The position numbers and the translations under genes were made by a program. Below the pieces are notes generated by a model. The model was not told the origin of the DNA and ran no database searches. It worked only from the letters and a program-made list of their open reading frames with translations. 7,302 nt of DNA from an uncultured Lachnospiraceae bacterium (GTDB taxonomy: Bacteria; Bacillota_A; Clostridia; Lachnospirales; Lachnospiraceae), in the NCBI GenBank assembly GCA_946614075.1, contig CAMOGO010000055.1, positions 1 through 7,302 on the forward strand. Direction: 5' to 3'. Positions 1 to 5,585 of the stretch are shown piece after piece (within the stretch, counting starts at the first letter, position 1; each line of letters opens with the position of its first letter).

Positions 1-574
1 TATCGTCGCCCTTACGCGCCCGGGCCTGCGCACGAGAGCCGCCAAAACGACTTCCCCGATTACCGCCCAGGAAGCCATTCAGGATATCATCGACATCGCC
101 GCCTTCAAACGAAAACGACTCCCAGCCATTCCCATCCGACCGGTGCCAGGTCGTACCGCCTGTTCCTCCCGTTCCAAAGCCGGCTCCACTGCCAAAGCCG
201 CCAAAGCCCTGACCACCGGAGCCAAAGCCGCCGAAACCCGCACCGCTGCCAAAGCCGCCAAAGCCCGCACCGCCGGATGATCCGAATCCTCCAAAGCCGG
301 CCCCGTACTGCTCCGCAGCCTTCTCGTATTCCTCCGGGCTCACGCCCGAGGTAAAGGCCGCCATTCCGTATTTATCGTAAATCTTTCTTTTCTTGTCGTC
401 ACTCAGGACCTCATAAGCTTCCTTCGCCTCGGTGAATTTCTCCTCGGCCTGCTTATTGCCCTTGTTGGTATCCGGGTGATATTTCTTGGCAAGCTTCCGG
501 TACGCCTTCTTGATTGCGGCCCCATCGGCATCCTTCTTTACGCCAAGAACCTCGTAAAAATCACGGCCCGCCAC
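1..574 (-). CDS. DnaJ-family co-chaperone (J-domain protein), 3' end outside window
   Basis: This is a J-domain co-chaperone that would stimulate the ATPase of a DnaK/Hsp70 and deliver substrates in the cytoplasm. About 191 residues are visible. The J-domain spans residues 5-70, starts DFYEVLGV and has the essential HPD motif at 33-35. A Gly/Phe-rich linker follows (about 91-134), then a [12 protein letters not shown] stretch resembling the DIF-type motif of DnaJ/CbpA proteins. The visible part ends in ARKGDD, the usual entry to C-terminal domain I. No CxxCxGxG zinc-finger motif has appeared by the window edge, so full DnaJ and zinc-less CbpA type cannot be told apart. The GTG start at 574 is chosen because an ideal site (AGGAGGTGA, 588-580) lies 5 nt upstream; an in-frame GTG at 583 would overlap that site. 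It lies downstream of hsp20 in the same orientation but past a strong terminator. No convincing promoter is visible; CATAAT (602-597) is a possible -10 without a good -35. Confidence 0.93.
   Translation of the reverse strand, partial: MAGRDFYEVLGVKKDADGAAIKKAYRKLAKKYHPDTNKGNKQAEEKFTEAKEAYEVLSDDKKRKIYDKYGMAAFTSGVSPEEYEKAAEQYGAGFGGFGSSGGAGFGGFGSGAGFGGFGSGGQGFGGFGSGAGFGTGGTGGTTWHRSDGNGWESFSFEGGDVDDILNGFLGGNRGSRFGGSRAQARARKGDD
173..304 (-). repeat. Gly/Phe-rich tandem repeats within the dnaJ-like gene
   Basis: About four degenerate 27-30 bp units built on the plus-strand core GCCAAAGCCGCCAAAGCC encode repeated [12 protein letters not shown] segments (residues 91-134). In DnaJ proteins this Gly/Phe linker affects Hsp70 activation and client choice. 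The near-identical DNA units suggest slippage-driven length variation. The reading frame is intact. Confidence 0.8.
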
Positions 575-607
575 CTGCCTCACCTCCTATTTTGAATTAT
601 GATTCAG

Positions 608-862
608 ATGAAAGCATACGCGTCGCTTCGTTGCCTTCGGCAACTGCTGTGCATACACTCTCACTAAGCGCACACTACGCTTGCGCTTGTGCTTGCTAAG
701 TGTTCGTAGCATCCCGCGTCGCTGCAACAATACTCGACAATCGGGCCAGTCACTCCGTTCCTGTCCCTTTTTGTCTCGTTTTGTTGCTCGCTCGGATACA
801 AACAGCTATCCGAAGAGCAAGCTCTTCGTCTAAGCCGTTTGATATCCTCACTCTGCTTTCAT
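608..862. repeat. Hairpin-rich intergenic element with 9-bp inverted ends, MITE-like
   Basis: This non-coding stretch fills almost all the space between the hsp20 terminator and dnaJ. It begins with ATGAAAGCA (608-616) and ends with the exact reverse complement TGCTTTCAT (854-862). Inside are a 6-bp hairpin GTTGCC/GGCAAC with a 3-nt loop (630-644), CGGATA/TATCCG with an 8-nt loop (793-812), and the near-perfect palindrome CGAAGAGC-AA-GCTCTTCG (811-828). There is also a weaker pairing of ACACT and AGTGT around 672-704. Short open frames here have no recognisable product or ribosome binding site. The build resembles a miniature inverted-repeat or other dispersed structured repeat, but no target-site duplication is evident and family membership cannot be tested here. 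It could also be a structured leader or processing element of a dnaJ transcript. Its left end resembles the repeat at 6686-6725. Confidence 0.5.
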
Positions 863-896
863 AAAAAGCGGCGCGAGGGGAAATCCCCTCGCGCCG
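863..896 (-). terminator. Rho-independent terminator of hsp20
   Basis: Read on the minus strand, a 12-bp perfect GC-rich stem (arms 885-896 and 869-880; core GGCGCGAGGGG/CCCCTCGCGCC) with a 4-nt loop is followed after one G by five T (867-863). It starts 25 nt past the hsp20 stop codon. On the plus strand there is no clear T-run, so it is probably one-directional. It should largely separate hsp20 from dnaJ. Confidence 0.93.
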
Positions 897-921
897 GATG
901 TTCTTCTTATCAGCCAGGACA

Positions 922-1383
922 TTAACCCTCAATGCTGATGAACTTGTCCTCTTCCTTCTGCGGAATAGCCTCTTTCTTCGGAACAAAGACTCTCAGGACA
1001 CCGTCCTTGAACTCGGCCTTCAGGTCTTCCTTCGTCACATACTCGCCGACATAGTAGCTTCTCTGGCAGGCGCCCTCATAACGCTCTCTGCGCAGGTACT
1101 TATCGGTCTTCTTATCCTTCTCGCCTTCCTCCAGCATCTTTGCTGCGGAAATCGTCAGGTAACCGTTGTCTAAGGAAGCCTTGACCTCCTCTTTCTTGAA
1201 ACCAGGCAGGTCGACGAGGATATCATAGCCACCCTCGACATCCTTGATATCTGTCTTCATCAGGTTCGCAGCGTGGTGGCCATACAGCTTCTTCTGCGCG
1301 TTCTTCTCATAGCGATCATCGTAAAAAGGAAATTCAAAGAAATCATCGAATAAATCATTACCAAAAACACTAGGCATCAACAT
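922..1383 (-). CDS. hsp20: Small heat-shock protein, Hsp20/alpha-crystallin family
   Basis: This is an ATP-independent holdase that binds unfolding proteins during stress in the cytoplasm and passes them to Hsp70-type refolding machinery. The 153-residue length is normal. The N-terminal arm (1-42) is rich in Phe, Asp and Tyr (FGNDLFDDFFEFPFYDD). The alpha-crystallin domain covers about 43-138 and includes DLPGFKKEEV and the family signature FKDGVLRVFVPK. The C-terminal I-x-I motif used in oligomer assembly is ISI at 149-151. The ATG at 1383 has AAGGAG (1398-1393) 9 nt upstream; a second ATG at 1377 is in frame but farther away. Expression is probably heat-induced through the CIRCE operator and promoter upstream, with possible extra control by a leader hairpin covering the ribosome binding site. 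A strong terminator follows. The next gene downstream encodes a J-domain protein, a natural functional partner. Confidence 0.96.
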   Translation of the reverse strand: MLMPSVFGNDLFDDFFEFPFYDDRYEKNAQKKLYGHHAANLMKTDIKDVEGGYDILVDLPGFKKEEVKASLDNGYLTISAAKMLEEGEKDKKTDKYLRRERYEGACQRSYYVGEYVTKEDLKAEFKDGVLRVFVPKKEAIPQKEEDKFISIEG

Positions 1384-1390
1384 AAGTCAT

Positions 1391-1429
1391 ATCTCCTTCC
1401 ATAAATTAAATTTATTTGGAACGGAGGAT
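1391..1429 (-). promoter_or_regulatory. Candidate RNA thermometer hairpin covering the hsp20 ribosome binding site
   Basis: In the hsp20 leader the ribosome binding site GGAAGGAGAT (1400-1391) can pair with AT-C-CTCC-G-TTCC (1429-1418), leaving single bulged C (1430-side) and G bases. Inside this, ATAAAT and ATTTAT (1415-1410 and 1406-1401) form six A-U pairs around a UUA loop, with an AA bulge (1417-1416). The whole site is therefore paired, in a hairpin with a weak AU-rich upper part and small defects, 8 nt before the ATG. Thermometers of this general build are known in leaders of hsp20-type genes. An upstream GGAGG (1466-1462) could pair with CCTCC (1447-1443) as a second hairpin. The pairing is seen; thermal switching is inference. 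Confidence 0.6.
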
Positions 1430-1497
1430 CGAGGAGTGATCTGGAGGCTTTCTATCTCTTACCTCCTGTTTCATTTCCTTTCCTTTGTTCTAGCTGT

Positions 1498-1526
1498 AAT
1501 ATAACACGCAAATTAGCACTCGTCAA
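1498..1526 (-). promoter_or_regulatory. Sigma-A promoter of hsp20
   Basis: On the minus strand, TTGACG (-35, 1526-1521) and TATATT (-10, 1503-1498) are separated by exactly 17 nt, close to the housekeeping consensus. Transcription should begin near 1491, giving a leader of about 108 nt before the hsp20 ATG. The CIRCE operator overlaps the -35 box and the spacer. Confidence 0.88.
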
Positions 1527-1539
1527 GCCCTTTTGCTAA
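1513..1539. promoter_or_regulatory. CIRCE operator (HrcA repressor binding site)
   Basis: TTAGCACTC (1513-1521), a 9-nt spacer and TTTTGCTAA (1531-1539) match the CIRCE consensus TTAGCACTC-N9-GAGTGCTAA. The left arm is perfect and the right arm matches at 6 of 9 positions. It overlaps the -35 box of the hsp20 promoter, so HrcA bound here would block RNA polymerase. This places hsp20 in the class I heat-shock regulon together with the usual groE and dnaK operons. Confidence 0.92.
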
Positions 1540-1584
1540 CAAAATTATAAACAATTTCTAAACTCTCCTCTTTTTTGCGTTTCC

Positions 1585-1612
1585 AAAAGAAAAAGGCCGC
1601 CATTTGGCAGCC
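1585..1612 (-). terminator. Rho-independent terminator after the VTT-domain gene
   Basis: Read on the minus strand, GGCTGCC (1612-1606) and GGCGGCC (1601-1595) form a 7-bp stem with one G-U pair and an AAAT loop, followed by TTTTTCTTTT (1594-1585). It begins 13 nt after the stop codon of the VTT-domain gene and probably ends the transcription unit that comes from the right, insulating the hsp20 promoter. Confidence 0.9.
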
Positions 1613-1625
1613 TCTTAAGGATATT

Positions 1626-2327
1626 CTATTTGGAATGTTTTTCCTTCAGTTTTTTAAATGCAAGGTACCCCAGGCCAGTTATGACAGCGAGCACCAGGAA
1701 ATAAATAATTGCCGTGCGAAATCCTGCTGTGACGAAGGCGTTTCCTGCGAGGGCGGAAACGATGATCGCGGGCAGGCGCCCTACCGAGCAGATCAGAAAC
1801 CATGTTCCGGGGTGGATCCGGGTCAGGCCTGCGACGTAGGACAGCAGGTCCTTGGGCGTCCCCGGCAGGAGAAAGATCACGGTCAGCAGCCCTTTCCACT
1901 TTGGCGAATCAAGGATGAAGCTCATCGACTCGACGTCCTTCTCGGAGAAAAAGATCCGCACGATCCGCATGCCGTAGCGGCGGACCAGCAGGAAGACCAG
2001 CATGCTGCCCATCGTGCAGCCGATCAGGCTGATCACCGTACCCTGCAGCGCTCCGAAGGCATAGCCTCCGGCGACCTCAAAGGGTCCGCCGGGGATGACG
2101 GCCACGATCACCTGAAGCATGACCAGCAACGTAAAAACGGCCGGTGCCCAGACGCCAAACTGGTCGATCCACTCGCGGAAGGCCTCCGGATCCCTTACCA
2201 GCGGGATCAGAAACCGTGCAAGAAGGACCGTGAGCAAGACAATGACTGCCACGATCCCTGCGAGTATCCATATATTGCGGGATTTTTCCCGGCTGTTAAG
2301 CTCGGGATTATCGTCCCTGTTTTCCAT
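1626..2327 (-). CDS. TVP38/TMEM64 family membrane protein (VTT/SNARE-associated domain)
   Basis: This is a multi-pass inner-membrane protein of the TVP38/TMEM64 group, related to DedA proteins. The precise function of most bacterial members is not settled; roles in lipid handling or membrane homeostasis have been proposed. The 233-residue protein has a charged N-terminus, a first membrane segment at about 19-43, and then the VTT core. Two family hallmarks are visible: IPGGPFEVAGGYAFG at 78-92 and LLPGTPKDLLSYVAGLT at 153-169, each a Pro/Gly re-entrant-type stretch next to hydrophobic helices. The C-terminus is lysine-rich (KKLKEKHSK), as expected for a cytoplasmic tail. The ATG at 2327 is chosen because GGAGAGG (2342-2336) lies 8 nt upstream. 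A TTG 20 codons earlier (2387) is in frame but has a poor site, and its leader would span a hairpin. It is last in its unit and followed by a terminator. Confidence 0.9.
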   Translation of the reverse strand: MENRDDNPELNSREKSRNIWILAGIVAVIVLLTVLLARFLIPLVRDPEAFREWIDQFGVWAPAVFTLLVMLQVIVAVIPGGPFEVAGGYAFGALQGTVISLIGCTMGSMLVFLLVRRYGMRIVRIFFSEKDVESMSFILDSPKWKGLLTVIFLLPGTPKDLLSYVAGLTRIHPGTWFLICSVGRLPAIIVSALAGNAFVTAGFRTAIIYFLVLAVITGLGYLAFKKLKEKHSK

Positions 2328-2342
2328 ATAGTTTTCCTCTCC

Positions 2343-2372
2343 CAGCGCCCGGTCCTTAAGGATCAGGCGCTG
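2343..2372. other. Hairpin directly upstream of the VTT gene ribosome binding site
   Basis: CAGCGCC (2343-2349) pairs with GGCGCTG (2366-2372). Inside lies TCCTTAAGGA (2353-2362), which can form 3 bp around a TTAA loop, with a 3x3 internal loop between the stems. On the minus strand it abuts the GGGAGAGG ribosome binding site, so it may affect translation or RNA processing. On the plus strand it is followed, 5 nt later, by TTTTT (2378-2382) and would look like a terminator, but no plus-strand gene is seen. The role is unknown. Confidence 0.5.
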
Positions 2373-2409
2373 TTCCGTTTTTGTCAATCGCGATCCCCGT
2401 AATAATCCC

Positions 2410-2469
2410 GAATGTTCTCAGAATGCTCTCTGAACGTTCTCGGAATGCTCTCTGAATGCTCTTTGAATG
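2410..2469. repeat. Five 11-bp tandem repeats (GAATGYTCTCT-like) plus a partial sixth
   Basis: Consecutive 11-bp units are GAATGTTCTCA, GAATGCTCTCT, GAACGTTCTCG, GAATGCTCTCT and GAATGCTCTTT, ending with a partial GAATG (2465-2469). They lie between the stop codon of the AI-2E gene and the VTT gene. Units 2 and 4 are identical, suggesting growth by a 22-bp duplication. The third unit holds the palindrome GAACGTTC. The 11-bp period is close to one DNA helical turn, so bound proteins would line up on one face. No CRISPR-like spacers exist. Confidence 0.85.
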
Positions 2470-2480
2470 GCATCCGGGAT

Positions 2481-3632
2481 TTATCCTACGCTTTTCGTTT
2501 CCTCCAAGCTCTGCCCCGGGTCGGGATGCCGCTCCAGGAAATCGTGATAGAGGAAATCCACGACTGCCGCGAACGGGATCGCCAGAAGGATGCCGGCGAC
2601 GCCAAACATACGGCCGCCTACAACGACGCAGATCAGGATCCAGATGCCCGGGATACCCAGGGTGTTTCCGAAAAGCTTCGGCTTGATCAGATAAGCGTCC
2701 GCCGTCTGAAGGCAGACGGTGAAAATCAGGAACCACAGAGCGTACCACGGGTTGACCAGCAGCAGGAAGAAACCGCCGATGATCGCGCCGACGATCGGTC
2801 CAAAGGTCGGAGCCAGGTTGGTCACGCCGACCACCACCGAGATCAGGACCTTGTACGGGATGCCTGCGACGATCATGAAGGCCGCGTTCAGAATGCCTAC
2901 CAGGGCACCATCCAGCAGGTCAAAAATGATGTAGCGGATGAGGATGTGGTTGCAGCGATTCCAGAAGTTTGCCGAGGAACGATAGTGCCTCTGCGGCAGG
3001 TAAATCCGCATCAGCCGCTTGAAATTCCCAAGGATCCTTTCCTTGTCCGACATCAGATAGATCGCCATGAAATAGCTGATGGTCAGCTCGAAAATCTTCA
3101 CGCCGATATTGACGGAGGTATTGATCAGCCTCGGAATGCTCGTGGAAAGCGTATTGGTAACGTAGGTTACGATGTCGCTTCCGAGATCCGTCAGGTTTTC
3201 GATATCGATATTGATATCGGATGCCGCCAGATTCGCTTCTGACAGAAGATTCAGCAGAGACTGCGTGTAGCCCTGCAGGTTTCCGGTGAAGCGCTGAAGG
3301 CTTTCGACCACCTGAGGGATCAGGGCGATCAGGAGGATCACAAACACCACCAGGACACCGATTACCGTCAGGGCGACAGCAACCATTCTCCTGAGCTTAG
3401 GCCGTTTGATCCACTTCAGCACTCTTTCCTCCAGAAAGGTGGAAATCGGGTTCATGACATAGGCTAAGATCACGCCGATCACGACCGGCGAGAACTTATC
3501 ATATAAAGAGCCTAATACTTTCCCGATATTGCCAAGATTCATGAGAAGCCAGTAAAAAAGTACGGCGATACACAATGAAACGGTGTAGGCCACCCATCTC
3601 TTTTCCAGCCATTCTTTTTTAAATAGTTTCAT
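2481..3632 (-). CDS. AI-2E family transporter (YtvI/YdbI/PerM-like membrane protein)
   Basis: This is a polytopic membrane protein of the AI-2E/PerM superfamily. Members have been linked to autoinducer-2 export, sodium/proton antiport or general permease roles; the substrate cannot be told from sequence. The 383-residue length is typical. Hydrophobic segments are visible at about 13-34, 48-66 and 84-108. A soluble extracytoplasmic-type stretch (about 110-170) is followed by more helices from about 172 to the C-terminus. The family signature region is NLAPTFGPIVGAIIGGFF, and later GIPGIWILICVVVGGRMFG and the short hydrophilic tail fit the family. The ATG at 3632 has AAAGGA (3644-3639) 6 nt upstream. 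That site lies in the 18-nt gap after the alcohol dehydrogenase stop, so the two genes are almost certainly co-transcribed. Whether it moves a product of the upstream enzymes is speculation. Confidence 0.93.
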   Translation of the reverse strand: MKLFKKEWLEKRWVAYTVSLCIAVLFYWLLMNLGNIGKVLGSLYDKFSPVVIGVILAYVMNPISTFLEERVLKWIKRPKLRRMVAVALTVIGVLVVFVILLIALIPQVVESLQRFTGNLQGYTQSLLNLLSEANLAASDINIDIENLTDLGSDIVTYVTNTLSTSIPRLINTSVNIGVKIFELTISYFMAIYLMSDKERILGNFKRLMRIYLPQRHYRSSANFWNRCNHILIRYIIFDLLDGALVGILNAAFMIVAGIPYKVLISVVVGVTNLAPTFGPIVGAIIGGFFLLLVNPWYALWFLIFTVCLQTADAYLIKPKLFGNTLGIPGIWILICVVVGGRMFGVAGILLAIPFAAVVDFLYHDFLERHPDPGQSLEETKSVG

Positions 3633-3650
3633 CTGTCATCCTTTGCTATC

Positions 3651-4820
3651 TTATCTTGCTGCGTAGACGATATCAAGCAGCTTCTCGTAGTCTTCAATCT
3701 CCATCGGTCTCGGGTTGGAGCCGTTGGAGCCGTTACGGTAGGACATGACGGCCAGCTGGTGGAAATCCGCCGGATCCGGATCCAGGGAAGCAAAGGTAGG
3801 CAGCTTGACATCCTTGGTCAGCTGCTTGACAAACTCCACAGCCTTCTTGGCGCCCTCATCGACCGTCTCCCAGGTCAGTCCCATGGCGGTCGCGACGCGG
3901 GCATAGCGCTCGCGGCAGTAGTCCATGTTGTACTCCATCACATAGGGAAGGAAAATCGCGTTGCAGGTGCCGTGCGGCAGGTCGTACATGCTTCCGAGAG
4001 CCTCCGCGATGCAGTGAACGCTGGCGACGTCCGAATGGCTGAAGGCGATACCGCCCAGCATGCTGCCCATCAGCATATTGCTGCGGGCCTCGATATCCGC
4101 GCCATTTTCCACGGCCCGGACGAGATTGCCGGCGATCAGCTCGATCGAATACAGTGCGCAGGCATCGCCGATCGGCTCGGAGCACGTTGCGGTGAAGCCC
4201 TCAATCGCATGAGTCAGGGCATCCACGCCGGTCGCTGCCGTCACACCGGCAGGTACCGTCACGGTCAGCTCCGGATCGCAGACTGCGACCTGTGCCGCCG
4301 TATAGGGGCTCTTGACCGTCATCTTGTAATGATTCTTCGTGTCTGTGATGACCGAAGAGAAGGTCAGCTCGCTGCCGGTGCCGGACGTCGTCGGGACCGT
4401 GATCAGGAGCGGATTCGGCAGGGTTGCCGCTGTCTTTCCTTCATAAGGCTTGATAAACTCGGCGTCGTGGGCGAGCAGGACACCAATTGCCTTGGCGCAG
4501 TCGATCGGGCTTCCGCCGCCGACCGCGATCAGGCAGTCAGTGCCGGCCTTGCGGGCTACACGTGCACCTTCCTCGGCATTGACATCCTTCGGATTGGCCT
4601 CGACACCATCAAAGATCTCGTAGACGACGCCCGCCTCATCGAGCTTCGCCGTAACTTTATCCACAATACCAGCCTTGCGGATTCCGGGATCTGTAACGAT
4701 CAGCGGCTTAACGCCGCCGGCTTTCTTCAGTTCCTCAGCGATCTGAGAAACCACTCCCAGACCATAAACAACCTTAGTAGGTAAAACAAAATCAAACGGA
4801 GCCATGCATTTATGATCCAA
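3651..4820 (-). CDS. Iron-containing (group III) alcohol dehydrogenase
   Basis: This is an NAD(P)H-dependent cytoplasmic oxidoreductase of the iron-containing ADH family (FucO/butanol dehydrogenase type) that interconverts aldehydes and alcohols. The 389-residue length is usual. The Rossmann-type N-domain carries GGGSPIDCAKAI (101-112) for cofactor binding and TTSGTGSE (144-151). The four metal ligands of the family are present: Asp200, His204, His269 and His283, in GVDALTHAIE and VHCIAEALG...LPHGT. The favoured start is TTG at 4820, with AAAGGA (4837-4832) 11 nt upstream; an ATG five codons later is the alternative but sits far from that site. The C-terminal part has a 9-bp in-frame tandem duplication giving NGSNGSN. 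It lies 28 nt after the phosphorylase gene. There it may reduce acetaldehyde or methylthioacetaldehyde from the predicted salvage route, which is inference; the substrate cannot be read from sequence. Confidence 0.95.
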   Translation of the reverse strand: MDHKCMAPFDFVLPTKVVYGLGVVSQIAEELKKAGGVKPLIVTDPGIRKAGIVDKVTAKLDEAGVVYEIFDGVEANPKDVNAEEGARVARKAGTDCLIAVGGGSPIDCAKAIGVLLAHDAEFIKPYEGKTAATLPNPLLITVPTTSGTGSELTFSSVITDTKNHYKMTVKSPYTAAQVAVCDPELTVTVPAGVTAATGVDALTHAIEGFTATCSEPIGDACALYSIELIAGNLVRAVENGADIEARSNMLMGSMLGGIAFSHSDVASVHCIAEALGSMYDLPHGTCNAIFLPYVMEYNMDYCRERYARVATAMGLTWETVDEGAKKAVEFVKQLTKDVKLPTFASLDPDPADFHQLAVMSYRNGSNGSNPRPMEIEDYEKLLDIVYAAR

Positions 4821-4848
4821 AACGTAGTACTTCCTTTCTGTAAAACCA

Positions 4849-5580
4849 TTAGATCCGGGAGCGGACCGCTGTCTTTAATGCAATTTCCATCATCTCATGG
4901 AAGCTGTCCTGACGCTCGATCGCGTTCAGTGCCTCGCCTGTAAAAATGTGATCCGAGATGGTCAGGATCGAGAGTGCCTTTTTGTGGTTCGCCATCGCCT
5001 GCAGATAGAGGCCTGCGGTCTCCATCTCTACCGCCAGAAGGCCGAATTCACGTGCTTTTTCGTTCACCGTTTTGTCCGGATGATAGAAGAAATCGGAGGT
5101 ATAGACGCTTCCGACATCGGCGCGGACACCGATCTCCTCGGCCGCGGCGACTGCGTTCTTCAGCAGCTCATAATCTGCCGTCGGAGCCGGAGTTCCGACC
5201 AGATTGTAGGACTGGACAAAAGCAGAGTTGGTCGACGCCGACATAGCGATGACGACATCGCGGACGTGGACATTGTCCGGCAGGGCCCCTGCGGAGCCTA
5301 CGCGGATCACAGCCTCTACGCCAAAGAAATTAAACAGCTCATGGACATACAGTCCCATGGACGGAACGCCCATACCGGAGCCCATGACGGACACCTCTTT
5401 ACCCTCGTAGGTACCGGTGTATCCAAGCATGTTCCGGACATCGTTGAAAAGGACGGGGTTCTCCAGATAGTGCTCAGCGATGTACTTCGCGCGAAGCGGA
5501 TCGCCGGGCATCAGGACAACCTTGGCGACATGCGTGCCTTCCTTCAGGGAAATGCATGCGGAAGGGGATTCAGTCATCAT
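4849..5580 (-). CDS. deoD: DeoD-type purine nucleoside phosphorylase, possibly MTA/5'-deoxyadenosine specific
   Basis: This is a hexameric-type nucleoside phosphorylase that splits purine nucleosides with phosphate into base and pentose-1-phosphate. The 243 residues align end to end with E. coli DeoD. Conserved residues are Arg30 (GDPLR, phosphate), Arg49, Met70 (GMGVPS), Arg93 and Ser96 (IRVGS), Phe165 (DFFY), Glu187 (VEMETAG), the catalytic acid Asp210 (SDHI) and Arg223 (ERQ). The odd point is the N-terminus: E. coli His4, which reaches into the neighbouring subunit to bind the ribose 5'-OH, aligns with Cys9 or Ile10. That suggests a substrate lacking this hydroxyl, such as 5'-methylthioadenosine or 5'-deoxyadenosine. 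The ATG at 5580 has AGGAG 8 nt upstream, inside the last codons of the isomerase gene; the two frames are 5 nt apart, implying translational coupling. The symbol reflects family, not proven substrate. Confidence 0.92.
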   Translation of the reverse strand: MMTESPSACISLKEGTHVAKVVLMPGDPLRAKYIAEHYLENPVLFNDVRNMLGYTGTYEGKEVSVMGSGMGVPSMGLYVHELFNFFGVEAVIRVGSAGALPDNVHVRDVVIAMSASTNSAFVQSYNLVGTPAPTADYELLKNAVAAAEEIGVRADVGSVYTSDFFYHPDKTVNEKAREFGLLAVEMETAGLYLQAMANHKKALSILTISDHIFTGEALNAIERQDSFHEMMEIALKTAVRSRI

Positions 5581-5585
5581 GATTT

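Noticed and set aside
750..986. Minus-strand open frame of 78 codons
   Set aside because: It overlaps the hsp20 3' end in another frame and runs through the terminator and the structured element; Arg-rich with no domain.
1544..1549. TATAAT on the minus strand upstream of the main hsp20 promoter
   Set aside because: No -35 box at a suitable distance and the region is AT-rich; the TTGACG/TATATT pair is far better.
2365..2387. TTGACA at 2387-2382 as a promoter for the VTT gene
   Set aside because: The position 17 nt downstream reads GATCCT, not a -10 box; no acceptable -10 at 15-19 nt.
2410..2469. CRISPR array
   Set aside because: The units are 11 bp and directly adjoining with no spacers; no cas genes.
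1575..3242. Two plus-strand open frames of about 275 codons each (1575-2402 and 2412-3242)
   Set aside because: They are antisense to the VTT and AI-2E genes, have low-complexity Asp/Gln/Arg-rich composition and no ribosome binding site; shadows.
3759..4784. Long plus-strand open frame (341 codons)
   Set aside because: It lies fully opposite the well-conserved iron-containing ADH gene, has no recognisable domain and reflects that gene's codon use.
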